Assembly: GCA_020226215.1 (NCBI GenBank)
Contig: CM035235.1
Location: 5,097,151 to 5,161,150 of the forward strand
DNA from: Sindora glabra
Taxonomy: Eukaryota; Streptophyta; Magnoliopsida; Fabales; Fabaceae
DNA length: 64,000 nt
Reading direction: 5' to 3'
The notes below the pieces were generated by a model that was not told the origin of the DNA, did no database searches, and was given only the letters and a program-made list of their open reading frames with translations. Shown here one piece after another: positions 1 through 10,080 of this stretch. Position numbers and translations under genes: made by a program. Position 1 is the first letter of the stretch; every line of letters begins with the position of its first letter.

Positions 1-531
1 CTATATAACAAATATTATTTTTTTATGATAATAAATTTAAATTTGACATGATTTAATAATTCAAATAAATGGTTCAAATTTGAAAGATAATTAAATTCTT
101 AATGAGTTAAGATTCTTCCTCTTCTTCTTTTTAATTTGAATATGTTAGTATTGTTCTAATTCTAGATAAATATTAAAATAAAATTTTGTATTATTTTATA
201 TGCCAAAGAAAGATACAAAAAATTAATAATTATCCCTTTTAAAGAAATAAAATTAAAATAATTTAAGTAATTTGAATATATGACTATATTCTAATATAAA
301 ATAAGTGATGCATTTTCTCTCAATCTATGAGCAAAATCATACTTCTATTTTAGATGAACATATAAGTTTTCTTAAATTGCCATAATATCAACTAAAATTA
401 ATAGATATCAAATATAATCTATTTAATGAAAAAGTTTAATTTTATTATATCAAAAAACATAAAAGATAATTTTGATAATAGCAAATGAAAAAGAATATAT
501 AAGTTATATAACCATTAAATAATATAAAAAT

Positions 532-589
532 ATCAAAAGGAAATAAAAGATAAAAGTTTAATCAAAAGGAAATAAAAGATAAAAGTTTA
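532..589. repeat. Perfect 29-bp tandem duplication
   Basis: Two identical 29-bp units, 532-560 and 561-589, each beginning ATCAAAAGGAAATAAAAG. No mismatch was seen between copies, so the duplication is recent or due to slippage. Confidence 0.9.
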
Positions 590-1079
590 ATGTCACTTGA
601 ATTAGATCTTTCCCGCACCAAATCATGTACTTCATAATCAAAATCTAGGGATTATTAATATGCAATGAATACAACTCCTCCTTCACATATTCGAAGTAAG
701 CATTGTGATGATAGAAAAATTATATTGCTTTAATATCCTAACATTTCTTTCAACTATATTTAATGCCACCTAAGAATTACTTACATTAATAATATAAAGG
801 ATCTTCTTACATATTTCACCAATCAAAGAGTATATTTGAATTGAAACTGTCGAAGGCTAATTGTTGCCATTGATTCATTACTAAGGAAAATGTATAGAAG
901 AATTTTCAATATATAAAAAGCTCATGTGAAAGAAGAAAAAATAAAAAAAGAGCTCAAACATAATTTTAATTTTTTTCATATTGTGAGATTATATAAATCT
1001 TAACTAGTTAGTTTAAGATGGAAATCCAACTATTGAGAAAATAAATAAAAAATTGCAAATGCAATAAATAAGAAAAAAA

Positions 1080-1476
1080 TTAGGGAGATTACTCCAAATA
1101 GAAAAAATGCATAAAAATTAGAAAATTCAGTGAATTAAAGAAATAAATAAGAGAGATTATGAAAATTCAATAAATGAGGAGAAAATCATGAATTTTTTTA
1201 ATTTAATATAAATTACTAAGTATAAATGAGAGATTCAATGCTATAAAATGTAATAAATCAAGGAAATAAATCAAAGGGATTACAAAAATGTAAAAAAGAA
1301 GGGAAAGAAATCACAGAAATTACTCTTGAGAGAAAGAAAATATATAAAAATTAAAAAATTTAATAAATTAAAGAACGAAATTAGATATTATGAAAATATA
1401 ATAAATGAGAGAAATAAAATAGAGAATTTTTTCTTAATTTAATATAAATTGTTATATATAAATAAAAGATTCAATA
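1080..1476. repeat. Imperfect tandem duplication, period about 235 bp
   Basis: Sequence from about 1080-1240 recurs at about 1312-1476, with shared anchors such as GAAATTACTC, AATAAATGAG, TTAATTTAATATAAATT and AGATTCAAT in the same order. Copies have diverged by substitutions and small indels. Confidence 0.6.
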
Positions 1477-1739
1477 TTTTTACATTGATTATAAGAGTGT
1501 GATTCACATGTTATGATATTCATTAAAAAAAGATTAATTGTGTGATTGTGGCTCCTTAACGCAATATTCTTTAAGCACAAATGACAAATTGATATATGGT
1601 GAGTTATAGAAATAATACTTGTCATAATAAAAGATAGAGAATATTATAACTAATATATAATATAGAGATATAAAAATAGAATGAAATAACTATTTTATTT
1701 ATAAGATATCCTAATATGAAATCAATAAAAATAAAATAT

Positions 1740-1925
1740 TACTTCATTTTTTAAATAAATTCTTTTATTTAAAACATATTTAAATTACATAAAAATTAAT
1801 TAGAAAATAAGTTTTAATAATACCATAATAACTAATATGTTTTAATAAATATAAATTTTTTATATAATATGTATTTTACATCAAATAAAATAAATTTTAA
1901 TAAAATTTTAAAAAATTAAACAAAA
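1740..1925 (+). repeat. Inverted repeat arm, partner at 5030-5220
   Basis: Its reverse complement aligns in order with about 5030-5220, sharing blocks such as AAAATTTATTTTATTTGA and CATATTATATAAAA. The two arms are about 3.3 kb apart. They may be two inverted insertions of one AT-rich element, or the ends of a single decayed element. AT-richness weakens the evidence, but several long blocks are collinear. Confidence 0.5.
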
Positions 1926-2164
1926 TTTTGTAATGACTCAAGCATAATGAAACCGATTTCATTTCATTACATAGCCATAAAATTATTTTACAATGCCTCA
2001 CTATTTACACAGGGGATATATTGATTAAGTAGATCGCTAGATCTTAAAGATATAGATTTTTTCACCAAAACAAAGATTTAGTTTTGTCAAAAGAAAGGAT
2101 AGAAAATAATAGTGTGACAAATACCGATAATAACGCTGTCATTTTAACAGTATCGTATTACACC

Positions 2165-3115
2165 TAGGTGACATTTCTTCCTCTCACATTTTTTAAAATA
2201 TTTTAAGAAAATATAATATTTTCATATTTTATATAAATTTAAAAAAATATTTTTTGAAATGTGAATATTTTTAGAAATATTTTTAATTCAATATTTTTTC
2301 AAAATATTTCTATGAAAAAGTAGGTATCTTACATTTCTATAATATGAGAATACTTTAATAATATAGAAAATTATCTTACTTATCATTTCATAAAAATCCT
2401 ACCACCATTAATACTTTGTTTCACTAACACTTACCGTAACTGATTATTGTTAACAATTACTTATCACCATAACTCCTGTATTTTTATGATATGAAAATAT
2501 TTTAATAATATAAAAAATTATCTTACCCATCATTTTATGAAAATCCTACCACTATTAATACATTGTTTCATTAACATTTATCATAGTTAACTATTATTAG
2601 TCATCACTTATTATCAATTAATATTGACTACTAATAACTGCTGTCATTATCATTCATTATCAGTAACTACTATTGACCATCATATATCATTGGCAATGGA
2701 AGTACTGTCATTATTTACCTCCATTCCCTACTATTTATCACCGATTACTAGCTACTACCAATAACTATCTTTAATCACCACTAAATGCTAATGATTGTCA
2801 TTGTCATCATTTGTCGCTGATAACCTTTAGCATTTATAATCTATCATCAGTTGGCACCATTGACCAACTCTGACTATCACTTATCATTTTTTATTACTTA
2901 ATTTTTAATAAAAATATTTTTAGTGCTCTAATAATATTTTTAAAAATATAAATTAATTAAAATATAATATTATAACATTCTTAAAAATATTTTTAATTTA
3001 ATCAAATATGATAATGCCATATTCTTAAAAATTAAATTTCTAGAAATTATGTTCTCAAGAATATTAAAATTTTTGAAAAAGTGTGATTTCATGAATCAAA
3101 TAATACCTGGGATTT
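2165..3115 (+). repeat. Dispersed repeat with TGAT/ATCA minisatellite core, copy 1
   Basis: AT-rich flanks enclose a 400-500 bp core of degenerate ATCA/ATTACT/CACC short repeats (about 2400-2890). The right flank contains TAATCAAATATGATAAT; the left contains AATAATATAGAAAATTATCTTACTTATC. Both flanks and the core recur in copies 2-4, with copies 2 and 3 in opposite orientation. It encodes nothing and is probably a non-autonomous DNA transposon; superfamily unassigned. Confidence 0.65.
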
Positions 3116-5029
3116 CCCACGACAATGTTTTTTAAATTTGGATTGATACTAGGGCTTAATAGATTAGATGAACCCACAAACCTGTTATGAATAAAAACTC
3201 AAGTTGGCCGACTTAAATCCAATTGAACTAGCCACTTGATTAACCCGTCGACTTGTTTTGCTATTTTTTTTCATTTAACAAAGTCCAATTCAATATCATT
3301 TGTTTATAATAATACGAATTACTATTATATTTACTTTATATTAATTAATATATATATATATATTAAAAATAATATTTTGCTAGTTGAATCCACTAAAATA
3401 TAAATTTTTAATAAATTATAAACTTATAATTTAAATATAAGATATTATATTTTAGCTACTTTGAAGGTTTTTTATATTATTTTTTCTATAAAGATAATTT
3501 TATCATTTATCTTTTATTTGAATTAAAATTATATTAAATGATTATTATAATTATGATAAGATTAATATTTATTTATGTTCTATCATTTGCCTTATATATA
3601 ATATATAATTTATTATATATAAAAATAGTAAAATATAATAATTGATTCAATCAATTTAAAATATCAGTAAACTTTTTGAGTATCTTCAAATATTAAATTT
3701 AAAATATCTTGAATGAATTATTGAGATCTATATATATATATTCTAATAGCAAATGTCTCTCAATGTAGTCATGGGCTAACTTAGGCTAATGAAAACAGAA
3801 GGATTGAAAATTGGGAAGTTAAAATTGGATGATGAAAAGTTTATCGATTGTTTGGCAACACCAATGACAATCGAAATGGATGCAAAATATGATGGAAGAT
3901 AGATGTGAGTCCCATTAAAATGTTTTCACTCTTATTTTGGAACAGAAACCGGTGAATTTATGAAAGTAAAATTCACTTTTCATGATTGCCCATGTCTTGA
4001 AGTTGGATTGATGCCATCTCCTTTACGTGCTAGTGCGTGGATTTGGTTAAAAAAAAATACGCTTTTTAGTTTTTTATTTGTTAAAATTTTCTATAAGGTT
4101 GAAATTTAATAATTCTTATCTTTGCCGATTACGCTTGTCAAAATGATTTATATCTAAAATAAATTACAGTTCAAATTTTATTCGATTACTGTGGTGTAAA
4201 ATTTTTTATAATGACACATTATTAAAAAATAATAATTAAGTATTTTTAATAGTAATAACAAACTTAATAATTTTTAATGATATAATAATATATAAATAAA
4301 TGATAGTATAAAATTTATTTACACTAAAAGTGAATTAAATTTATATTATTCTGATTACCAAAAAAAATTATATAAATCTCATAAATTATACATAAGTAAT
4401 TATATATTGTATTATATTAAAATAAATATTCAAATAATTCTAAAATTAAGAGCCAAACTGTCTATATAAATAATAAAGGTATTTTAAATAATGAAAAAAA
4501 TAAATGTATTTATTTTTCACTTAATTTTAATAAATATACGTTGAGCTAATTTATAACAAAAAAATGATACAGTAATATAATTCCAATAGAAAGATATTAT
4601 TATATTATATTGTGTTTTTTTTTAAAAATAATTATACTTTGGAATTACATATGCACATGAGGGTATAATTATAATTTTAATATAATATTTTTACTCCTTT
4701 CACTTTTTCATCAAATCAATTCATTTCATTTTCATTTTCCTTATATAATATAATTAAAAATAAAATTTTATAAATTATTTCACAATATTCCCAGCGATTT
4801 GATCTTTATTATTTGGTGATGTAGTTGAAGTTTTTACCCCTTGAATTGTTCCTTTGTAATTTCATTATTTTTTTTGGTTTCGGTCTCATCTATTTACTAA
4901 AATAAAAAATGATTTTTTTAATTTTCAAATAAATTTTTTAAAATGACATTTAACTTTAAGTAAAAAAAATTATTTTATTTCATTTATAATTTCTAATTTA
5001 ATTACATTCATGTTAATATAAAATTTATC
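3116..5029. other. AT-rich intergenic DNA upstream of AS1
   Basis: No credible gene. About 3130-3260 contains CCAATTGAACTAGCC and TTAACCCGTCGACTTG, a decayed repeat-like stretch. A slightly higher-GC patch at 3760-4040 has no open frame and resembles no protein I recognise; it may be a degraded gene or TE fragment. Confidence 0.6.
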
Positions 5030-5220
5030 AAATTTAATAAAAAATTTACTAAAATTTATTTTATTTGACTTAAAACATATTATATAAAAGATTCATTGTT
5101 TTTCTAATATTATATTTATGATAATATCATCAAAATTTATTTTGTAATTAGTTTTTATATATTTTTAATATATTTCAAATAAAATAATTTATTCAAAAAT
5201 AAATTAAATTTATTATTTTT
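5030..5220 (-). repeat. Inverted repeat arm, partner at 1740-1925
   Basis: See the partner arm. The similarity weakens towards a short segment reading AATCCAAACACGGTG (about 5286-5300), which looks like the outer edge of a DNA transposon remnant. No superfamily can be assigned. Confidence 0.5.
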
Positions 5221-5469
5221 AATAAAATTTATAAATAATAAAATTTATTTATAAATAAATTAAAATCTATTCTAAAATAAAATGAAATCCAAACACGGTG
5301 TGAAAACATTATCCTCCTTACTCTCAATTCTTTCGCTTTTCATTGCAGTCAATTTTCATCCCTTCCTATTCTTACTTTATTCAAACAAAACCTTAATTTT
5401 ATCAAATTAATTATTTGTATAATTATATTAATATTGATTAACGATTAACTTGAAACTCTTGAGACGATC

Positions 5470-5831
5470 AGGGACCAGTTGCCCCTGTAACCACGGGGAG
5501 CGTTTACTGTTGTATTGCATTCCATGTGCACAAAGCTTACGCTAGCAAATTCCTCTTGCGACGTAAGCTTTCGCTACCCTCTTTCTTTCCCTTCCCTTTC
5601 GCGTGCCCTCCTTTTTCGCCCACTGTCAGGTCTCTCTCTCTCTCTCTCTCTGTGGTCCATTTACAGTGCTTTGCTCCTCTGTCTTTCACTTCTTAGTAGC
5701 TGAGGATATTTCTCTCTCTAGGATTTGGTTGCTTTCCTCTTTGTTTTTTGAATCGACCCATTTGCTCTGTTTCATCGAACAAGGATAATGCGTCGGAGAC
5801 GAAGCCAGAATCTAAGTAGTTAGAGAAAAGT
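5470..5831 (+). other. Putative 5' leader exon of AS1
   Basis: Higher-GC, pyrimidine-rich stretch that stands out from the AT-rich DNA on its left. It contains a perfect CT dinucleotide run and ends at a strong consensus donor (GTAAGT at 5832-5837). No transcript evidence is available, so the left limit (transcription start) is a guess from base composition. An open frame of about 62 codons crosses it but is serine/leucine low-complexity from the CT run and is not a credible protein. Confidence 0.5.
5631..5651 (+). repeat. CT/GA microsatellite in the AS1 leader
   Basis: About ten uninterrupted CT units in the presumed 5' leader. Plant GA/CT repeats near promoters can be bound by BASIC PENTACYSTEINE (BBR/BPC) proteins. 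Whether this one is functional is inference. Confidence 0.85.
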
Positions 5832-7612
5832 GTAAGTGAGCATTTCCTGTTTCTTCTTTTTGTATTTGGAATTCTGGGTTCGTTTCAAAATGTGTGCTTG
5901 TAAAGAACAAAGATTCTTTGCCATATAAGAAACTGTTTACTGCTGCTGTGTTAGTGTTTCTTAAGCTTGGTATTTTGGTGTTTTTAATGTTTTAGAAGGG
6001 GGATAATGCAGAAATGCTTGTTTTTGTTGCTCCATTTTTTATCAAACAGGTTGGAGGTGAAGCCAATAGAGCTTGTTTCTGTGTATATACTCTTTGGATT
6101 TACTAGTGAAGGAAGTTTGGCAGAGTCTTTCTTCTGCAATTTTCTTTCTAGTGCTTGTGTACAATGTGTAGAATATTAGCTCTGTTAGCATGCTTCTTTG
6201 TTCTATTGTTCATTGTCTGTTTCAGTGCATTACTGGTTTGCTTTGCTGTTATTCCCAGATGTTCCTGGCATTCCTGATTCTGATGACTTTCTTTTTCCCG
6301 ACTTATTGTCTTACATTTCTCTCCTCTTAAAGAGAAGAACTGTTGGCAGAGTAAAATTAAGTGATAATTTCCATGTAAAATATAATTAGGTTCAACTGTT
6401 GTACGTATGATTCTGCCTTTCGTTACTGTGAGGATACCTTATATGCTGCTCTATAGAAAATCTTTTATATCCTCCCTCCCCCCCCCCCCCCCGGGTGTAA
6501 GCAAGCATCACAGATCCTTACATAAGTTCATGATAATCTGCAACCGAAATTCAACATTATTCATGAAACATCTTGTAATTTGCTCATGACATCACTCTGG
6601 GAAATCTGCTTTGGTTCGCCTTTTGAACTTTCTACACTAGTCAAGGTATCCTTTGATTATGGAGGCTATCCTAGCTTGCAATTGTCAGTGATATCCCCAA
6701 GACTCTAATTAAAATAATATTATGCGTTTTCAGAACCTTTTAATTGAATTGTGCTGGTGTCACGGGATGGAAGCAAGATTGTCCATCTTTAATTGTCTAA
6801 TCCAAGCCAATGCATAAGACCTTTTAGGCTATGACCCCAAGTTTAAAGCATGTTCTGGTTATCCTGTGAAGTTCTGAATTTATTAAAATGATTATGTCTT
6901 TGAATGTCTGGACAACTAGTCTGGCGGTCAAATATTTTTTCACTGGTACCAGGACTAGATATTATGGCTACATTATTGGTACCTGGACTGACAGAATTGG
7001 ATTTATTTGAAGTTATTTGACCTGAAGTGTTTGTGCTGTTTCTCCCTGCTTACTTTGCATGCATGGTTTGTTGCTGTCAGGTACTTTTCACTGCAATTTT
7101 AATGCTCAGTCCTTGTAGCATGTACTGTAAAATATTACCTAACATATTTTTCTCTGTGTTGTGTACTCTATATTTTAATAAATCTCACTGAGTTTATGTG
7201 GCTGCAATGGGATTCCCCTTGGTTTATATCTTCGTGGACCGAAAACGATTCAGTATATCTCTGTCCTTCTCTTTTAATAGATTGTGCCTTTGTATTTTCA
7301 TTGACATAGCATGCTGAATATCTGTAAAATATTAGTGATTGCACACCCATCTGAGTTTGAGGTTAATCCGGAATTGATTTAGGTTCGGTTCTTATTTCTG
7401 ACTTCATACTAAACAAGATTTCTTTCAATTTTATGTACATTCATGGAAGATGGTCCTGCTATTTCTGTTAACTTTTTGTTGTTACCCTTCCGAGGATTGA
7501 TGAAGGCATTAGTGCTCCATTGAATCTCCGGATTACTGTATTGTGAAATATATATTTGTTTCTTTGTGTAATGCAAGCCCGATGATGTCTTGTATTTACA
7601 TGAATTTTCTAG
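5832..7612 (+). other. Putative leader intron of AS1
   Basis: Runs from the GTAAGT donor to a pyrimidine-preceded TAG at 7610-7612, 56 bases before the AS1 ATG. An alternative acceptor is the CAG at 7648-7650. The stretch is T-rich with intron-like composition, has no credible coding region and contains a 15-base C run. A leader intron just before the start codon is known for Arabidopsis AS1. The exact acceptor matters because it decides whether a short upstream ORF stays in the mRNA. Confidence 0.5.
6478..6492 (+). repeat. 15-base C homopolymer in the AS1 leader intron
   Basis: An uninterrupted run of C preceded by CCTCCCT and followed by GGG. The minus strand therefore reads as a long G run followed by AGGGAGG, which could form a G-quadruplex, with an i-motif on the C strand. 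It is unusual in such AT-rich DNA. Assembly or sequencing slippage in its length is also possible. Confidence 0.85.
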
Positions 7613-7616
7613 ATAC

Positions 7617-7697
7617 ATGATGAGGAGTTCAAGTTTCAAGAAATGGGCAGAGGGATTTGCACTTGGAAATGAAGGAGAGGCAACGTTGGAGAGCTGA
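7617..7697 (+). CDS. Short upstream ORF overlapping the AS1 start codon
   Basis: Two in-frame ATGs at 7617 and 7620 open a 26-codon frame that ends at TGA 7695-7697, inside the AS1 coding sequence and in a different frame. If the 7612 acceptor (or no splicing) is used, ribosomes would meet these ATGs before the AS1 ATG at 7669, which would lower AS1 translation. If the CAG at 7650 is used, the uORF is removed. The peptide resembles nothing I recognise, so any role would be regulatory. Confidence 0.35.
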   Translation: MMRSSSFKKWAEGFALGNEGEATLES

Positions 7698-8742
7698 AGA
7701 GGACGCTTTATTACGTGCATATGTCAAGCAGTATGGTCCTAGGGAATGGAATCTTGTTTCTCAGCGCATGAACACACCCCTTAACAGGGATGCCAAGTCC
7801 TGCTTAGAAAGGTGGAAGAACTATCTCAAGCCAGGCATTAAGAAGGGATCACTTACTGAAGAAGAGCAGCGTCTTGTTATCCGCCTTCAAGCAAAACACG
7901 GCAACAAGTGGAAGAAAATTGCTGCTGAGGTCCCCGGTCGTACTGCTAAGAGGTTAGGCAAGTGGTGGGAAGTGTTCAAAGAGAAGCAGCAAAGAGAGAA
8001 AAAGGAGAATCAGATTCCTATTAATCCAATTGACGACAGCAAATACGATCATATACTTGAGACTTTTGCAGAGAAGCTGGTGAAAGAGCGGCCTTCGCCA
8101 TCGTATCTCATGGCCACTTCCAATGGGCCCTTTCTGCATACAGATGCACCGGCCTCTGCATCGGCTTTGCTTCCTCCATGGCTTTCTAATTCTAATAGCA
8201 GTACAGCTGTCAGGCCGCCTTCCCCGTCGGTGACGTTAAGCCTCTCGCCTTCAACTGTTGCAGCACCTCCATTTCCATGGTTGCAGCCTGAGAGAGGGCC
8301 AGAGAGTGGTCCGCCTCTTGTTCTTGGTAACGTAACACCTCATAATTCTGTCCCTTCATTTGGCGATAACATGTTCATCTCTGAGCTAGCTGAGTGCTGT
8401 AAAGAGCTGGAAGAAGGGCATCGTGCTTTGGCAGCCCATAAGAAGGAAGCGGCCTGGAGGTTAAGAAGAGTGGAGTTGCAACTGGAGTCGGAAAAGGCAT
8501 GTAGAAGGAGGGAGAAAATGGAAGAATTTGAGGCAAAAATTAAAGCTCTGAGGGAAGAGCAGAAAGCTGCAATGGATAGAATTGAAGCAGAATATAGAGA
8601 ACAGTTAACAGGATTAAGAAGAGATGCTGAAACCAAGGAGCAGAAGCTAGCTGAGCAATGGGCAGCTAAGCACTTGCGGCTTACCAAGTTTCTAGAGCAG
8701 GTTGGATGCAGGCCCCGGCTTCATGAACCGAATGGAAGATGA
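7669..8742 (+). CDS. AS1: ASYMMETRIC LEAVES1 / PHANTASTICA-type R2R3 MYB transcription factor
   Basis: Single-exon CDS of 357 codons. The protein opens MKERQRW and carries two MYB repeats (about residues 3-53 and 54-106) with regularly spaced Trp residues, ending in the KRLGKWWEVF motif. A Pro/Ser-rich middle with PPWL and SVTLSLSPSTV blocks follows (about 160-205). A C-terminal charged coiled coil (about 245-345) contains ECCKELEEGHRA and KEAAWRLRR. This order and length (about 357-370 aa) are diagnostic of the AS1/PHAN/ROUGH SHEATH2 family. Known role: a nuclear protein acting with the LOB-domain protein AS2 to repress class I KNOX genes and set leaf polarity. The frame is open 12 bases further upstream from a TTG, but ATG at 7669 is the family's start. 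No frameshift or internal stop is present. The leader is probably split by an intron, as in Arabidopsis AS1. Identification is confident; expression is not shown. Confidence 0.97.
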   Translation: MKERQRWRAEEDALLRAYVKQYGPREWNLVSQRMNTPLNRDAKSCLERWKNYLKPGIKKGSLTEEEQRLVIRLQAKHGNKWKKIAAEVPGRTAKRLGKWWEVFKEKQQREKKENQIPINPIDDSKYDHILETFAEKLVKERPSPSYLMATSNGPFLHTDAPASASALLPPWLSNSNSSTAVRPPSPSVTLSLSPSTVAAPPFPWLQPERGPESGPPLVLGNVTPHNSVPSFGDNMFISELAECCKELEEGHRALAAHKKEAAWRLRRVELQLESEKACRRREKMEEFEAKIKALREEQKAAMDRIEAEYREQLTGLRRDAETKEQKLAEQWAAKHLRLTKFLEQVGCRPRLHEPNGR

Positions 8743-9250
8743 AGAAGACAAAAAAAATTACGGAATTGGGATTTGGTGTAGCCTTATGGCTTGAATTATA
8801 TGCAGTGTAAGATCTTATTTTCTTTGGTCATGTTTTCAGAATTTATATAATAGATGCCTATGAATGTCCTGGTTATTCATACAATAGACTTGAGGAAATT
8901 GTGTTTACAGTTGATGTACCTGCATCTTTCTTTATTAATATATATCTCGAGTTTTATTTCAATTAGTGCACGAATGAGTCTCTGTTACTCTTTGGTGCTC
9001 TTCTCCAGGGTCAGCTTGCCCTTGTGAAAGTTGTGTTCACTTTGTTGGGTTCTTCGTTTTCTTCTGCAATCTCTTGCTGTATTTCTTTGGTCCTAGTTTC
9101 TGAATCATCACAGTGTGGGTTATGTTGATGTTAGGTGAATCTTTTTGCATTTCTCCTAAAATCGTGGTTATTTATTTCATTATTTATTTCTCCCTTTAAT
9201 TTTTGTGCATTAATTTTAAGGTTGTGGTTGGTTTGTAGAATTATACATTT
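8743..9250 (+). other. AS1 3' untranslated region and downstream flank
   Basis: No coding signal. T-rich sequence with several AATAAT/TTATATAA-like elements in the first 200 bases that could serve as plant near-upstream polyadenylation elements. The exact cleavage site cannot be read from the sequence. Confidence 0.45.
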
Positions 9251-9469
9251 TTAGCAATCTTAATGGGAAGATTCTTTGGAATGTGGTTATTGTGAAAAAC
9301 AATGATATATGCACCGGAAATATCATTTAAAATTGAATTTTGAATATAAATTAAGAGGTATTAATTGAATATAAGATAGTAGAATAAATTTGTAAAACAG
9401 AATCTAATGAATATAAAAGATTTAGAATTTTATTTTAAATTTTATTTTTAATATATATAACATTTTTGT

Positions 9470-10080
9470 TTCGAAAATTTAATTATTGGGAATAAAATAT
9501 TATCATATTTGATTTAATGAAAAATATCCTAGGAATGTTATAACATAGTAGTTTAATTTTGTATATTTTTTAAAAATTGTTAGATTAGCATAAATATTTT
9601 CATTTAAAAGTGACTGTTCAATGATAATGGATAATAGTAAAAGGTGATAAATGATGGTGTTGATAGTCTATAGTGCTAGTATGATTGATGATAGTGATTA
9701 GTAATAAGCGGTGGTGATAGCAATCAATAATGATAGATGATAATTGGCGATAAGTGATACTGAATATTAATTATGCTAAAGATGATAAGTGGTGGTTGAT
9801 GATGGTTAATAGTGATAGATAATGATAAAATAAGGTATAAATGAAAAAATAAGTAAAATAATTTATCTATAGTATTAAAGCATCTCTATGTCACGTGAAT
9901 GTAAAAAATCCATCTCTCTCTCATTGAAATATTTTGAAAGAAAATGCGATTAAAAGTATTTTGAAAAATATGAATATTTTAAAGAGCATTTTTTTTTAAA
10001 ATTAAACAAATATGTGAATATGATATTTCTTTAAAGTATTCTTGAAAATATAAGAAGGATTTTGCAGACCAAACACCACA
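9470..10080 (-). repeat. Dispersed repeat with TGAT minisatellite core, copy 2 (inverted)
   Basis: Relative to copy 1 this is reverse-complemented. The left flank holds ATTATCATATTTGATTTAAT and GGAATGTTATAACA, matching the complement of copy 1's right flank. The core (about 9610-9840) is GATGATAGTGATTAGTAAT-type sequence. The right flank reads AATAATTTATCTATAGTATT and then AATATTTTGAAAGAAAATG. It lies just downstream of AS1. Confidence 0.65.

Larger units (their letters stand above)
1..2160. other. AT-rich intergenic DNA
   Basis: No ORF of interest in any frame. Contains a perfect 29-bp tandem duplication near 0.55 kb, an imperfect tandem duplication near 1.1-1.5 kb, and the left arm of an inverted repeat (about 1740-1925). 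No RNA gene or recognisable TE coding region was seen. Confidence 0.7.

Noticed and set aside
5515..5788. Two short frames in the AS1 leader
   Set aside because: Serine/leucine repeats produced by the CT microsatellite.
7657..7668. Longer AS1 start using TTG at 7657
   Set aside because: Non-ATG start; the family-typical MKERQRW begins at ATG 7669.
8340..8687. 115-codon minus-strand frame over AS1
   Set aside because: Shadow of the AS1 coding frame; no domain and no promoter context.
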